Shown here piece by piece: positions 49,216 through 58,063 of a stretch of DNA of 58,146 nt (its first letter is position 1; every line of letters begins with the position of its first letter). The DNA lies in NCBI RefSeq assembly GCF_004353905.1, contig NZ_SMOD01000047.1, forward strand, positions 1 through 58,146. The letters are read 5' to 3'. This DNA is from Paraburkholderia guartelaensis. GTDB lineage: Bacteria; Pseudomonadota; Gammaproteobacteria; Burkholderiales; Burkholderiaceae. The position numbers and the translations under genes were made by a program. Below the pieces are notes generated by a model. That model did not search any database, had not been told where the DNA came from, and was given only the letters and a program-made list of their open reading frames with translations.

Positions 49216-51654
49216 TCACTGAGCCGTTTCGCCCGGGCCGTGCGCGGCGTGTGCCGCCGGCCAGCGCCAGTTGCGGATTTCGGGCATGTCGTCGCCGTAC
49301 TCGTCCACGTAGCGGCGGTGCGCGGCCAGCTTGTCGTGCAGTGTCTGGCGCAGGTGCGCCGCGCGCTGCGCGAGTCCGTCCACCCGGTCGATTACGGCTT
49401 CGCACAGGTGGAAGCGGTCGAGCCGGTTGAGCACCGTCATGTCGAACGGCGTGGTCGTCGTGCCTTCCTCGATGAAGCCGTGCACGTGAATGTTCGCGTG
49501 ATTGGCGCGCCGGTAGGTGAGCTTGTGGATCAGCGTCGGATAGCTGTGGTGCGCGAAGATCACCGGCTTGTCGGTCGTGAATAGCGCATTGAAATCGGCG
49601 TCGGGCAGACCGTGCGGGTGACGGTCGGCGGGTTGGAGCGTCATCAGGTCCACCACGTTCACCACGCGGATCTTCAGGTCGGGCAGGCAGGAGCGCAGCA
49701 GATCCACGGCGGCTAGCGTCTCCATGGTCGGCACGTCGCCGGCGCAGGCCATGACCACGTCGGGCTCGCCGTCGTCGTCGTTGCTCGCCCATTGCCAGAT
49801 GCCGATGCCGTCCGCGCAGTGGCGAATGGCGGCGTCCATGTCGAGCCATTGCGCCTGCGGCTGCTTGCCCGCCACGATGATGTTGATGCGGTTCCAGGTG
49901 CGCAGCACATGGTCGGTCACGGCGAGCAGCGTATTGGCGTCGGGCGGCAGATACACGCGCACCGTGTCCGACTTCTTGTTCACCGCATAGTCGATGAAGC
50001 CCGGGTCCTGATGGCTGAAGCCGTTATGGTCCTGGCGCCACACGTGCGAGGTGAGCAGATAGTTGAGCGAGGGCAGCGGGCGCCGCCACGGAATCTCGCG
50101 GATCACCTGCAGCCACTTCGCGTGCTGGTTGAACATCGAATCGATGATGTGGATGAACGCCTCGTAGCACGACATGAAACCGTGGCGGCCCGTGAGCAGA
50201 TAGCCTTCCAGCCAGCCCTGGCAGGTGTGCTCGGAGAGGATTTCCATCACGCGGCCGTTGGTGGCGAGCTGGATGTCGTCGGGCGTGACCTCCGCGAGCC
50301 AGGTGCGCGACGTCACGTCGAATACGTCGCTCCAGCGGTTCGATGCGGTTTCGTCGGGCCCGAAGATGCGGAAGTTGCGCGTGGCGTCGTTCACGCGCAT
50401 CACTTCGCGCAGGAACGCGCCCATCACGCGCGTGGCTTCGGCGTCCACCTGGCCCGGTGCGGGCACGTCCACGGCGTGGTGCTCGAAGGGCGGCACGCGC
50501 AGTTCGCGCACGCGGCCGCCGCCGTTCGAGCGCGGGTTCGCGCTCATGCGCTTCTCGCCTTGCGGCGCGAGCGCGGCGATGTCGGGCACGAGGCGGCCTT
50601 GCGCGTCGAAGAGTTCTTCGGGCTTGTAGCTGAGCATCCAGCTTTCCAGCAGCGCGAGATGCCCCGGCTTGGAGATGTTGGCGAGCGGCACCTGATGCGA
50701 GCGCCACGAGCCTTCGGTTTTCTGGCCATCCACGGTCTTCGGGCCTGTCCAGCCCTTGGGCGTGCGCATGACGATCATCGGCCAGCGCGGGCGCACATAG
50801 CCGTGCGGCAGGTTGCCGTGTTCGTCCGCGAGTTCGCGCGCGCTCTTCTGGATGCGCGCGATTTCGTCGAACGCCGTGTCGAACGCGGTGGCCATGAGGC
50901 GATGCGCAACGTCAGGCTCCTCTGCCTCCACGAAGATCGGCTCGTGGCCATAGCCCTTCATGAGCGAGGCGAGTTCGTCGTCGCCGATACGCGCGAGCAC
51001 GGTCGGCCCCGCGATCTTGTAGCCGTTCAAATGGAGGATGGGCAGCACCGCGCCGTCGGTGGCGGGATTGAGGAACTTGTTCGAGTGCCAGGCGGTGGCG
51101 AGCGGGCCTGTTTCGGCTTCGCCGTCACCCACCACGCAGGCGACGATCAGGTCCGGGTTGTCGAACACCGCGCCGTAGGCGTGCGAGAGCGCATAGCCGA
51201 GTTCGCCGCCTTCGTGGATCGACCCCGGTGTTTGCGGCGCGACGTGGCTCGGGATGCCGCCCGGAAAGCTGAACTGCTTGAAGAGCGCGGCCATGCCTTC
51301 GACATCGAGCGGCACGTTCGGCCAGGTTTCGCTGTAGGTGCCTTCGAGCCACGTATTCGCGACGACGGCAGGGCCGCCGTGGCCCGGCCCCGCGAGAAAC
51401 AGCACGTCGAGATCGCGTGCGTTGATGATGCGGTTCAGGTGCGTGTAGAGGAAGTTCAGGCCCGGCGTCGTGCCCCAGTGGCCGAGCAGGCGCGGCTTCA
51501 CGTGCGCGAGTTGCAGCGGCTCGCGCAAGAGCGGATTGGCGAGCAGATAAATCTGGCCAACCGAGAGATAGTTGGCCGCGCGCCACCAGGCGTCCATGCG
51601 GCGCAGCAGGTCGTCGGAAAGCGGCGGGTAGGCAGGGGTGTCGGTAGCGTTCAT
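49216..51654 (-). CDS. xfp: Phosphoketolase (xylulose-5-P/fructose-6-P)
   Basis: A thiamine-diphosphate enzyme of 812 residues of full family length. The ThDP-binding motif GDGEAETGP is at 176-184, with GHGGPAVVANTWLEGTYSE early and EGGELGYALSHAYGA before it. It cleaves xylulose 5-phosphate or fructose 6-phosphate with phosphate to acetyl phosphate and a shorter sugar phosphate. The start at 51654 is used, while 31 further codons are open without homology. Located in a stress/low-oxygen cluster with alcohol dehydrogenase, USP, phasin and Hsp20, where acetyl phosphate could supply ATP during hypoxia. Confidence 0.93.
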   Translation of the reverse strand: MNATDTPAYPPLSDDLLRRMDAWWRAANYLSVGQIYLLANPLLREPLQLAHVKPRLLGHWGTTPGLNFLYTHLNRIINARDLDVLFLAGPGHGGPAVVANTWLEGTYSETWPNVPLDVEGMAALFKQFSFPGGIPSHVAPQTPGSIHEGGELGYALSHAYGAVFDNPDLIVACVVGDGEAETGPLATAWHSNKFLNPATDGAVLPILHLNGYKIAGPTVLARIGDDELASLMKGYGHEPIFVEAEEPDVAHRLMATAFDTAFDEIARIQKSARELADEHGNLPHGYVRPRWPMIVMRTPKGWTGPKTVDGQKTEGSWRSHQVPLANISKPGHLALLESWMLSYKPEELFDAQGRLVPDIAALAPQGEKRMSANPRSNGGGRVRELRVPPFEHHAVDVPAPGQVDAEATRVMGAFLREVMRVNDATRNFRIFGPDETASNRWSDVFDVTSRTWLAEVTPDDIQLATNGRVMEILSEHTCQGWLEGYLLTGRHGFMSCYEAFIHIIDSMFNQHAKWLQVIREIPWRRPLPSLNYLLTSHVWRQDHNGFSHQDPGFIDYAVNKKSDTVRVYLPPDANTLLAVTDHVLRTWNRINIIVAGKQPQAQWLDMDAAIRHCADGIGIWQWASNDDDGEPDVVMACAGDVPTMETLAAVDLLRSCLPDLKIRVVNVVDLMTLQPADRHPHGLPDADFNALFTTDKPVIFAHHSYPTLIHKLTYRRANHANIHVHGFIEEGTTTTPFDMTVLNRLDRFHLCEAVIDRVDGLAQRAAHLRQTLHDKLAAHRRYVDEYGDDMPEIRNWRWPAAHAAHGPGETAQ

Positions 51655-51985
51655 GCGGGGCTCCGGTTGCGCGGCGGCGGAAGGCGGACCGAGGCGGACT
51701 GCGTGCGCGGCGCGGCGGCGCGCGTGGCGCGAGCCTGCGGCCCGCACGGCGGACGGACTCCGCGCGCGAGGCCGGGCGGCGGCCCTCGTGGTCCTGTGGG
51801 ATTCGTCTTATGGTGCCACGATCGCGCGGCGCGCCACGCGTGGATGTCCTGTGGCAGCGAGTCGCATCGGGCCGCGTAGTTGCGCCGCAGCGCGCAATGC
51901 ACGACAGCGCGCGGCCCGATTGCATAACATGGTTTTATGGTGATCGATGCGGCGCGTCAGCCGCGTTTTGGCGAGGAGGATAGCA
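51655..51985. other. 331-bp divergent region between phosphoketolase and alcohol dehydrogenase
   Basis: Very GC-rich with no supported gene. GTCCTGTGG occurs twice (near 51794-51802 and 51847-51855). The AT-richer stretch around 51921-51942 could hold the promoter of the alcohol dehydrogenase. No FNR-type site with good symmetry was found. Confidence 0.4.
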
Positions 51986-52972
51986 ATGCGGGTAATGCTG
52001 TTCGACGGCGAGAATCCGCGGCTGCGCGAAGCCGATTTGCCCGACCCGGCGCCGGGCGCAGGCGAACTGCTGATCGATGTGCGCGCGTGCGGCGTGTGTC
52101 GGACCGACCTGCACGTCGTGGACGGCGATCTCGATCACCCGAAAAGGCCCGTCATTCCCGGCCACGAGATCGTCGGCACGGTAGCGGCGTTCGGGGCAGG
52201 CGTGACCGGTTTTGCGCCCGGCGACCGCGTGGGCGTGCCGTGGCTCGGCCATACCTGCGGCCATTGCCGTTTCTGCGCCGACGGGCGCGAGAACCTCTGC
52301 GACACGCCCGGCTTCACCGGCTACACGATCGACGGCGGCTATGCCACGCGCACCGTCGCCGACGCCCGCTACTGTTTCCATCTGCCGCGCCAGTACAGCG
52401 ACGTCGAGGCCGCGCCGCTCCTCTGCGCGGGACTCATCGGCTATCGCTCGCTCGCGATGGCGGGCGATGCACAGCGCATCGGCATCTACGGCTTCGGTGC
52501 GGCGGCGCATATCGTCGCGCAGGTCGCTCGCCACCAGGGGCGCACGGTCTACGCGTTCACGCGTCCGGGCGATGCCGCGGCGCAGCAGTTCGCGCGGCGC
52601 CTCGGTGCATCGTGGGCCGGCGGCAGCGACGAGCGCGCGCCCGAGGAACTCGACGCGGCACTGCTGTTCGCGCCGGTCGGCGCGCTCGTGCCCGCCGCGT
52701 TGCGGGCGCTGACGAAGGGCGGCACGGTCGTGTGCGGCGGCATCCACATGAGCGACATTCCCTCGTTTCCTTACGCATGGCTTTGGGAAGAGCGGCGCAT
52801 TGTCTCGGTGGCGAATCTCACGCGCGAGGACGGCGCGACCTTCATGGCGATCGCCGCGCGGCACAAGCTCGAAATCGAGACCACACCGTACCCGCTCGCG
52901 CGCGCGAACGAGGCGCTGGCTGATTTGCGCGAGGGACGGCTCACGGGCGCGGCGGTGTTGACGATGGGCTGA
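51986..52972 (+). CDS. Zinc-dependent alcohol dehydrogenase (MDR family)
   Basis: A protein of 328 residues with catalytic zinc ligands C38 (ACGVCRTD) and H60-E61 (GHEIVG). The structural-zinc cysteines are C91, C94, C97 and C105. GIYGFGAAAHI forms the nucleotide-binding turn. This is the group of NAD(P)-dependent alcohol dehydrogenases often called AdhA-like in betaproteobacteria. ATG 51986 follows GAGGAGGA. Divergent from phosphoketolase and upstream of the USP gene, it fits fermentative or low-oxygen metabolism. Confidence 0.88.
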   Translation: MRVMLFDGENPRLREADLPDPAPGAGELLIDVRACGVCRTDLHVVDGDLDHPKRPVIPGHEIVGTVAAFGAGVTGFAPGDRVGVPWLGHTCGHCRFCADGRENLCDTPGFTGYTIDGGYATRTVADARYCFHLPRQYSDVEAAPLLCAGLIGYRSLAMAGDAQRIGIYGFGAAAHIVAQVARHQGRTVYAFTRPGDAAAQQFARRLGASWAGGSDERAPEELDAALLFAPVGALVPAALRALTKGGTVVCGGIHMSDIPSFPYAWLWEERRIVSVANLTREDGATFMAIAARHKLEIETTPYPLARANEALADLREGRLTGAAVLTMG

Positions 52973-53160
52973 GCGCGCCTGCGATCAGGCGAATCACGAT
53001 GCCGAAGCAGTGGAGACAACGGGTCGCACTGTTCAGAGGGCGCATCCGTACCTAAATGCGATACAACGATCTTTAGATAGATAGCGCGCGCCGGGAGCCG
53101 GTGCGCGCCTCGCAACGGCCGGCTAACCGCCGTGCAACGTGGGCAAGGCCCAGGAGGTCC

Positions 53161-53625
53161 ATGATGTACAAGCAGATTCTGGTAGCGGTCGATGGCAGCC
53201 GCAGCGGCCGGCGCGCGCTCGAGGAGGCCGTGAAGGTCGCGAAAGCGACTGGCGCCGCCGTTCAGGCGCTGTATGTCGTGCGGCATCCGGCGCGGCTCGT
53301 GGACGTGAGTACGGGCTTCGCCGAGGAACAGGCGCGCCACTCGGCGGAAAACGATGCAGCAACGGCGGCGCTCGAAGAAGCGAGACTGGTGTTCGCGCAG
53401 GCTCAGGTGCCGGGCTCCACGCGCGCGGCCGATGCGAGCGGCGAGGAGATTGCCGCGGTGATCTCGCGCATCGCCGCCGAGGACGGCGCGGACCTCGTCG
53501 TGATGGGCACGCGCGGCTTGTCGGGCATGAAGCGCATCTTGCTCGGCAGCGTGGCCGAATCGTTCCTGCGCATGGCGGACCGGCCAGTCATGCTGGTGCG
53601 CGAAGAAGAGGCGCCCACCGCCTGA
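53161..53625 (+). CDS. Universal stress protein (UspA family)
   Basis: A single USP domain of 154 residues with the start YKQILVAVDGS and the nucleotide-binding motif GTRGLSGMKRILLGS at 116-130, ending VMLVR. The complete motif suggests an ATP-binding member. ATG-ATG at 53161 follows AGGAGG. It lies between alcohol dehydrogenase and phasin in the stress cluster. Members protect against hypoxia, starvation or membrane stress; the mechanism is unknown. Confidence 0.92.
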   Translation: MMYKQILVAVDGSRSGRRALEEAVKVAKATGAAVQALYVVRHPARLVDVSTGFAEEQARHSAENDAATAALEEARLVFAQAQVPGSTRAADASGEEIAAVISRIAAEDGADLVVMGTRGLSGMKRILLGSVAESFLRMADRPVMLVREEEAPTA

Positions 53626-54024
53626 CTGGGGCGTGCCGTTCCACCGGCCGGTGAGCGGCGAGCGCGCGATCGGCCGGGCAGCGCCTTGTCCCGCTCCTTT
53701 CATTACGATCCGTCGCGAAATACCCGCAACAGCAAGCCGGCTTTTGACTCGCTGCGCATGAGTTATCTTGAAATGTGACATCGATCAAGCGACAAATCGC
53801 CCATTCGTCGCGCGAGAGCTCATCTTCCTGCCTATGATGTTGGCTTGAGCCTGCCGTCTTGCGAACACACGGCACTCCGAAACATCCCGTTCCCCATCGT
53901 CGCGCGTGACGCGCTTTCATTTCGCTCGCCGCAGCCCGCGTCCCGTCGCGGTCCACCGCGGTCTCTTTGGCAGCAAACGCATCCGGCCGCGCCGGGCGAA
54001 AGCTACATAAGGAGGAGATTGATT
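53626..54024 (+). other. 399-bp intergenic region upstream of the phasin gene
   Basis: No gene found. It contains an FNR/ANR-like site (separate entry), and AAGGAGGAG appears 7 bp before the phasin start. Transcription of phasin-phaB probably begins here. Confidence 0.5.
53775..53788. promoter_or_regulatory. FNR/ANR-like site
   Basis: GTGAC-ATCG-ATCAA matches the TTGAT-N4-ATCAA consensus at 8 of 10 defined positions. It sits 237 bp upstream of the phasin start, in a cluster of genes known in Burkholderia to respond to oxygen limitation. Half-sites can occur by chance, so this needs testing. Confidence 0.4.
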
Positions 54025-54576
54025 ATGGCTACCGCTTCCCGTCCCTCATTCGACGCCGCCTCGCTCGGTAACGCGGTGGGCGCCTCATTCGACACGTATC
54101 GTGCCAACACGTCGGCTGCGCTGCGCTTGCTCGTCGGGCAGCAGCAATGGCGCGAGCAGCTGTTGAAGCTGGAGCAGCGCCGCATCGAGCGCGACCGCGA
54201 GGCGGTCCAGGGCCTGCTCGAATCGCTGCGCACCGCGCGCGACTGGACCGATTTCGCGGTCGCCACGCAATCGGTCTGGCGCGACTATCTCGGCGCGAGC
54301 ACCACGCTCTGGCAAGAAAGCGTCGCGGCGGCGATGCAGGGCGCGAGCACATGGTCCGACAGCGCGCGCGACTTCACGCAGCAGTGGCAAGAGGCCTGCG
54401 CCGGCGCGCAAGCGGGCGCGTCCAAGGTGCCGGGCGCGCTGCCGATGCGCGAGTGGATGAACGCCTTCGAGCGTGCGATGAGCAGCGCCGCCAATGGTGC
54501 AGCGCATCCGGGCAAGGCGGCGGGCGCAGGCCGTGGGCAGGGCGCGAGCGCGGGTGGAGGCCAGCATGGGCACTAA
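54025..54576 (+). CDS. Phasin-like protein
   Basis: A protein of 183 residues, helical and rich in Ala, Gln and Arg (FDTYRANTSAALRLLVGQQQW, then long amphipathic helices to about 150) with a Gly-rich tail, as in phasins that coat polyhydroxyalkanoate granules. The strong ribosome site AAGGAGGAG supports ATG 54025; a frame from 53845 lacks any. Its end overlaps the phaB gene by 11 bp, so they are translated together. The PHB link of the partner supports the assignment more than the sequence itself. Confidence 0.75.
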   Translation: MATASRPSFDAASLGNAVGASFDTYRANTSAALRLLVGQQQWREQLLKLEQRRIERDREAVQGLLESLRTARDWTDFAVATQSVWRDYLGASTTLWQESVAAAMQGASTWSDSARDFTQQWQEACAGAQAGASKVPGALPMREWMNAFERAMSSAANGAAHPGKAAGAGRGQGASAGGGQHGH

Positions 54577-55312
54577 GCGCGTTGCTTTCGTCACGGGCGG
54601 CATGGGCGGACTGGGCGAGGCGATCAGCCGCCGCCTGCACGACGCGGGCATGACCGTCGCCGTCTCGTGCTCGGCGGCGAACATGCGCGCCGACGCCTGG
54701 CTTGCCGCCGAACGCGCGGCCGGCCGCGACTTCGGCTGCCACCAGATGAACGTCGCCGACTGCGATGCCTGCGAGCGTGCGGCGCAGCAAGCGCTCGACG
54801 ATCTCGGCCAGGTGGACGTGCTCATCAACAATGCGGGTATTACGTGCGACCGCAGCTTCGTGAAGATGTCGAAAGCCGATTGGGACTCTGTGCTGCGCAC
54901 CGACCTCGACGCGCTCTTCAACGTGACGAAGCCGTTCTTGCCCGGCATGATCGAGCGCGGCTTCGGGCGCATCATCAATATCGGCTCGGTCAACGGCTCG
55001 CGCGGCGCTTTCGGGCAGACCAACTATTCGGCGGCGAAAGCGGGCATGCATGGCTTCACGAAGGCGCTCGCCCTGGAAGTGGCGAAGAAGGGCGTGACGG
55101 TGAACACCGTGTCGCCGGGCTACCTCGCCACGCAAATGGTGGAAGCCGTGCCGAAAGACGTGCTGGACGCGCGCATCCTACCGCAAATTCCGGTAGGCCG
55201 TCTCGGCCAGCCGAACGAGGTCGCGGCGCTGGTGGCGTTCCTTTGCTCGGACGACGCGGCGTTCATCACCGGCGCCGATATCGCGATCAACGGCGGCATG
55301 CACATGCAATGA
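54566..55312 (+). CDS. phaB: Acetoacetyl-CoA reductase PhaB
   Basis: An SDR of 248 residues with TGGMGGLG at 10-17, NNAG at 88-91, and catalytic S141, Y154, K158. NNAGITCDRSF and the C-terminal INGGMHMQ are typical of PhaB/PhbB. It reduces acetoacetyl-CoA with NADPH to (R)-3-hydroxybutyryl-CoA, the monomer for PHB synthesis. The upstream phasin overlaps its start. In the low-oxygen cluster this would provide an electron sink. PhaC and PhaA are not in the window. Confidence 0.92.
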   Translation: MGTKRVAFVTGGMGGLGEAISRRLHDAGMTVAVSCSAANMRADAWLAAERAAGRDFGCHQMNVADCDACERAAQQALDDLGQVDVLINNAGITCDRSFVKMSKADWDSVLRTDLDALFNVTKPFLPGMIERGFGRIINIGSVNGSRGAFGQTNYSAAKAGMHGFTKALALEVAKKGVTVNTVSPGYLATQMVEAVPKDVLDARILPQIPVGRLGQPNEVAALVAFLCSDDAAFITGADIAINGGMHMQ

Positions 55313-55560
55313 CGCGCCGCGCTGCGACACGAAAATTTCGCGCGCGGAAAAAAAAGGGGCTTGCAAACGCGCGAGGCGCCTTCATCTTGGAACGGTAAGC
55401 GGCACCGACCGCGCCGCGCGAGCGGCGCGCATCGTTGCGAGCGATTCTCCTTCGTTGGCGGCAGAGGCGGCGTGCAGATGCGCCAACTGTCGGGGAATTT
55501 AGGATTCCGATGCAACATCATCGTTGCGTGGATAAAAACGTTCAGCCCATGGAGGCATCA

Positions 55561-55992
55561 ATGAGCAATACCTCGCGTTACGATCCGTTTTCGATGGAAA
55601 GTGTGCCCGATCTGTTTCACGGGTTGTTCCGGCCGTTGCGAGCCACGAGCGGCGTGGAAGGGCAGGCCGCCAGTATCCGGATCGACGTGACGGAAGACGA
55701 GGTGGGTTTCACGGTGAAGGCCGAAATGCCCGGCGTCGATCGGAAAGACATTGATGTGAAAATCGATGGCAATCTCGTTTCGATTGCTGCGAAAGTTGAG
55801 CGGGGCGGCGAGCTGAAGGAAGGCGAGCGCGTCGTGCGTCGCGAGCGTTATGCGGGCAGCGTGAGCCGTGCGTTCACCCTCGCCGTGGAAATCGACGATG
55901 AAAAGGCGGGCGCGCAATATAAGGATGGCGTGCTGACGCTGACACTACCTAAGCGGGCTGCAAGCGCCAGTAAGCGCCTCGAAATCAACTAA
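55561..55992 (+). CDS. Small heat-shock protein (Hsp20/alpha-crystallin)
   Basis: A protein of 143 residues with the alpha-crystallin domain from about 38 to 130 (FTVKAEMPGVDRKDIDVKIDGNLVSI in part, SVSRAFTLAVEID, YKDGVLTLTLPK). The short C-terminal tail lacks a strict I-x-I motif, reading KRLEIN. It holds unfolding proteins as oligomers. The start is at 55561, after GGAGG. It is the last gene of the stress cluster and is closed by a strong terminator. Confidence 0.93.
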   Translation: MSNTSRYDPFSMESVPDLFHGLFRPLRATSGVEGQAASIRIDVTEDEVGFTVKAEMPGVDRKDIDVKIDGNLVSIAAKVERGGELKEGERVVRRERYAGSVSRAFTLAVEIDDEKAGAQYKDGVLTLTLPKRAASASKRLEIN

Positions 55993-56012
55993 GGGCGAGA
56001 GGCTGTGAGCGG

Positions 56013-56056
56013 GCGGCGCGCAGACTGCATATCGTGCAGCTGCGCGCCGCTTTTTT
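56013..56056 (+). terminator. Rho-independent terminator after Hsp20
   Basis: GCGGCGCGCAG (56013-56023) pairs with CTGCGCGCCGC (56040-56050), and six Ts follow. The loop itself contains a small CTGCA/TGCAG stem. Confidence 0.85.
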
Positions 56057-56227
56057 GCTTGAGACACCGATACGTAACATAGCGAAACACGACTGTAGCG
56101 AAACTGTACGATTGACTCGCTATGCTGGTCAGACTCAAGCCCACTGCCACTCGGCCGATTGTTTTTTCGGGCATGTGGCTGGAATCAGCGCTTACGCCTG
56201 ACTCCGGCCAACAACTGGAGAGACCTG

Positions 56228-56440
56228 ATGCTCAGCCACCACGAACTAGCGACATTGCTGCTGATCCGTGATGCGGACGCGCCGATTCAGACGCTCGATT
56301 CCGATTTCCTGGCGCTTCAGCGCTATCGTCTCGTCGAAATGGACGAGGCGGGCGGCGACGCCACGTTGCGCCTCACCACGCGAGGCCGCGAACTGTTGCG
56401 GCGCCTCACGCATGAAGGGGACGGCGAGCGCACTATTTGA
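56228..56440 (+). CDS. Small winged-helix-like hypothetical protein
   Basis: A protein of 70 residues with the pattern ELATLLLIRDAD, then LDSDFLALQRYRLVEM, then RLTTRGRELLRRL. This resembles the last two helices and wing of a MarR/PadR-type DNA-binding domain (compare the TxxGRELL ending). It is too short for a full regulator but could bind DNA as a dimer. RBS GGAGAG lies 8 bp upstream. There is no partner gene close by. Family not recognised. Confidence 0.65.
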   Translation: MLSHHELATLLLIRDADAPIQTLDSDFLALQRYRLVEMDEAGGDATLRLTTRGRELLRRLTHEGDGERTI

Positions 56441-56599
56441 GACGACGACGCGACCCGGTCTTGTGCGGCAATGCGTGTCAAGAGCGTTTCATCGAGCGCT
56501 ACGCCCGTTACATCCATGTAATACGACGCGGAACACTCTGCGATACAGTGCTGGCTTTTCGTTCCAACCCACGCTGTTTTCACACGCAAGAGCCAAGTC

Positions 56600-56761
56600 A
56601 TGAACGTCGTTGTCAAGCCCGCTGTCCGCCTGTTCGCCCTGATTTCCTGCGCCGCGCTTTTCGCGCCGCTCGCTGCTGTCGCCGCGCCGTATCACCACGA
56701 GGTGTGCCACATCGAGCACATTCACCATCACGCTGAGCGCGTTTGCCATCACGTGCACTGA
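56600..56761 (+). CDS. Secreted histidine-rich peptide (HHHH-motif type)
   Basis: A 53-residue product with a clear signal peptide (VKPAVRLFALISCAALFAPL in part, ending AVAA) and a mature chain of about 24 residues. The mature part, from P30 on, contains ten His and two Cys (H32-H33, C36-H37, H40, H42-H43-H44, C49-H50-H51, H53). It would be periplasmic or secreted and could bind Cu, Zn or Ni. A similar name, HHHH-motif protein, is used for Burkholderia homologues (memory, not checked). A strong terminator follows, so it is an independent small gene. Confidence 0.72.
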   Translation: MNVVVKPAVRLFALISCAALFAPLAAVAAPYHHEVCHIEHIHHHAERVCHHVH

Positions 56762-56794
56762 AATTGCGCCGATTGCAGAATTGATGTAGATCAA

Positions 56795-56827
56795 AACGCC
56801 GCACTTTTGTGCGGCGTTTCTTTTTAT
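56795..56827 (+). terminator. Rho-independent terminator after the His-rich peptide gene
   Basis: AACGCCGCAC (56795-56804) pairs fully with GTGCGGCGTT (56809-56818) across TTTT, then TCTTTTT. One of the best terminators in the window. Confidence 0.92.
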
Positions 56828-57005
56828 ATCTCGTAATTAGGATCGCGAAATAATAATCAAAGATTTGTGCAGCGATATCTCGTAATTAATTGAAAGAGTG
56901 AGTTTACACAAGAAATATCACGACACGGTATGCTCCGCGTTTCGTTGCATACATTTCCCTTGCAGCGAGTCTCGCTATTCAAACCGCAAGGCGCCCACGC
57001 ACGCA

Positions 57006-57995
57006 ATGAAAAAAATCACGTCGCTCGCCGCATCCAGTGCTGTCGCCGGCGCGCTCGCCATGGCTTCGGGGTCGATTTGCGCACAGGAATTCACGCTTTA
57101 CACAGGGCCGCTCAAAAGCGGCGCCGATCATACCTATTCGTGGCAAATGGATTACACGGAGGGTTTCGGCCAGTATTTTGCCGGCAGCATTGCGTGGTTG
57201 AACGAAGGCCATATTCCGAATCATCACCGCGACGGCCAGACGATCCAGGCGTGGGCGCGCCTGCCGCTCGCGCAGCGCCGCTTTGTGTTCGCGGTGGGCG
57301 TCGGGCCGTATCGCTACTTCGACACCGAGGCCGCGTCCCAGGGCCAGGGCTGGTCCGATACGCACGGTTGGGGCGTGCTCTATAGCGCACGCGCCACGTG
57401 GTATTCCACGCATCGCTGGACGGCGAACCTCCAGCTCAACCGCGTGCAGGTGGCGCGCGGTCCATCGACGACATCGCTCATGCTGGGCGTGGGCTATCAG
57501 CTCGACGCGCCCGACACGCCAGGTCCGCGTGATTTCGCGTTGCCGCGCACGCAAAAAGTGACGAACAACGAGATCACGCTGATGGCGGGCGAGACGATCC
57601 TCAATAGCCTCGAATCGCAGACATCGGCAGCCGAGGCGATCGAGTACCGGCGCGGCATCAATTCTTTTCTCGACGCTACGGTGGGATATCTGCACGAGGG
57701 CAATGGCATCTCGGCGCGGCGCGATGGCGCGACGGCGCAACTGTGGCTCACGCGCGCGTTCTTCGACGAGCGCCTTACGCTCGGGTTCGGCGCGGGCCTC
57801 TACGCGGCTATCCACCACGGGGAGCATCCCGACGAGCGTGATACCGGCGACGGTATTCTCTCGGGGCTCATCTCCGTCTCGGCTTCGTATCGTTTGTCGC
57901 AGCACTGGGCTGCGCGCGTCACGTGGAACCGTGTGGTCACGCGCTATAGCCGCGATACGGACGTGATCCTGGGTGGTATCGGCTATCGGTTCTGA
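57006..57995 (+). CDS. Outer-membrane beta-barrel protein, unknown function
   Basis: A protein of 329 residues with a signal peptide (MKKITSLAASSAVAG...SICA, cleavage near 27). Alternating polar/hydrophobic strands follow (YSWQMDYTEGFGQYFAGSIAWLN in part, GWGVLYSARATWY, RWTANLQLNRVQVA), and the last residues are GYRF with a C-terminal Phe, the assembly signal of porin-type barrels. No family was recognised. ATG 57006 lies before the signal peptide, while the longer frame from 56898 is not needed. It is monocistronic after the terminator at 56795-56827. Confidence 0.78.
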   Translation: MKKITSLAASSAVAGALAMASGSICAQEFTLYTGPLKSGADHTYSWQMDYTEGFGQYFAGSIAWLNEGHIPNHHRDGQTIQAWARLPLAQRRFVFAVGVGPYRYFDTEAASQGQGWSDTHGWGVLYSARATWYSTHRWTANLQLNRVQVARGPSTTSLMLGVGYQLDAPDTPGPRDFALPRTQKVTNNEITLMAGETILNSLESQTSAAEAIEYRRGINSFLDATVGYLHEGNGISARRDGATAQLWLTRAFFDERLTLGFGAGLYAAIHHGEHPDERDTGDGILSGLISVSASYRLSQHWAARVTWNRVVTRYSRDTDVILGGIGYRF

Positions 57996-58063
57996 GCGAT
58001 GGTGATGTAGCCGGCGCGGGCATGCCGTGCGTCGGCATGGACTTGCCCGCGCTAGTCGCGACG

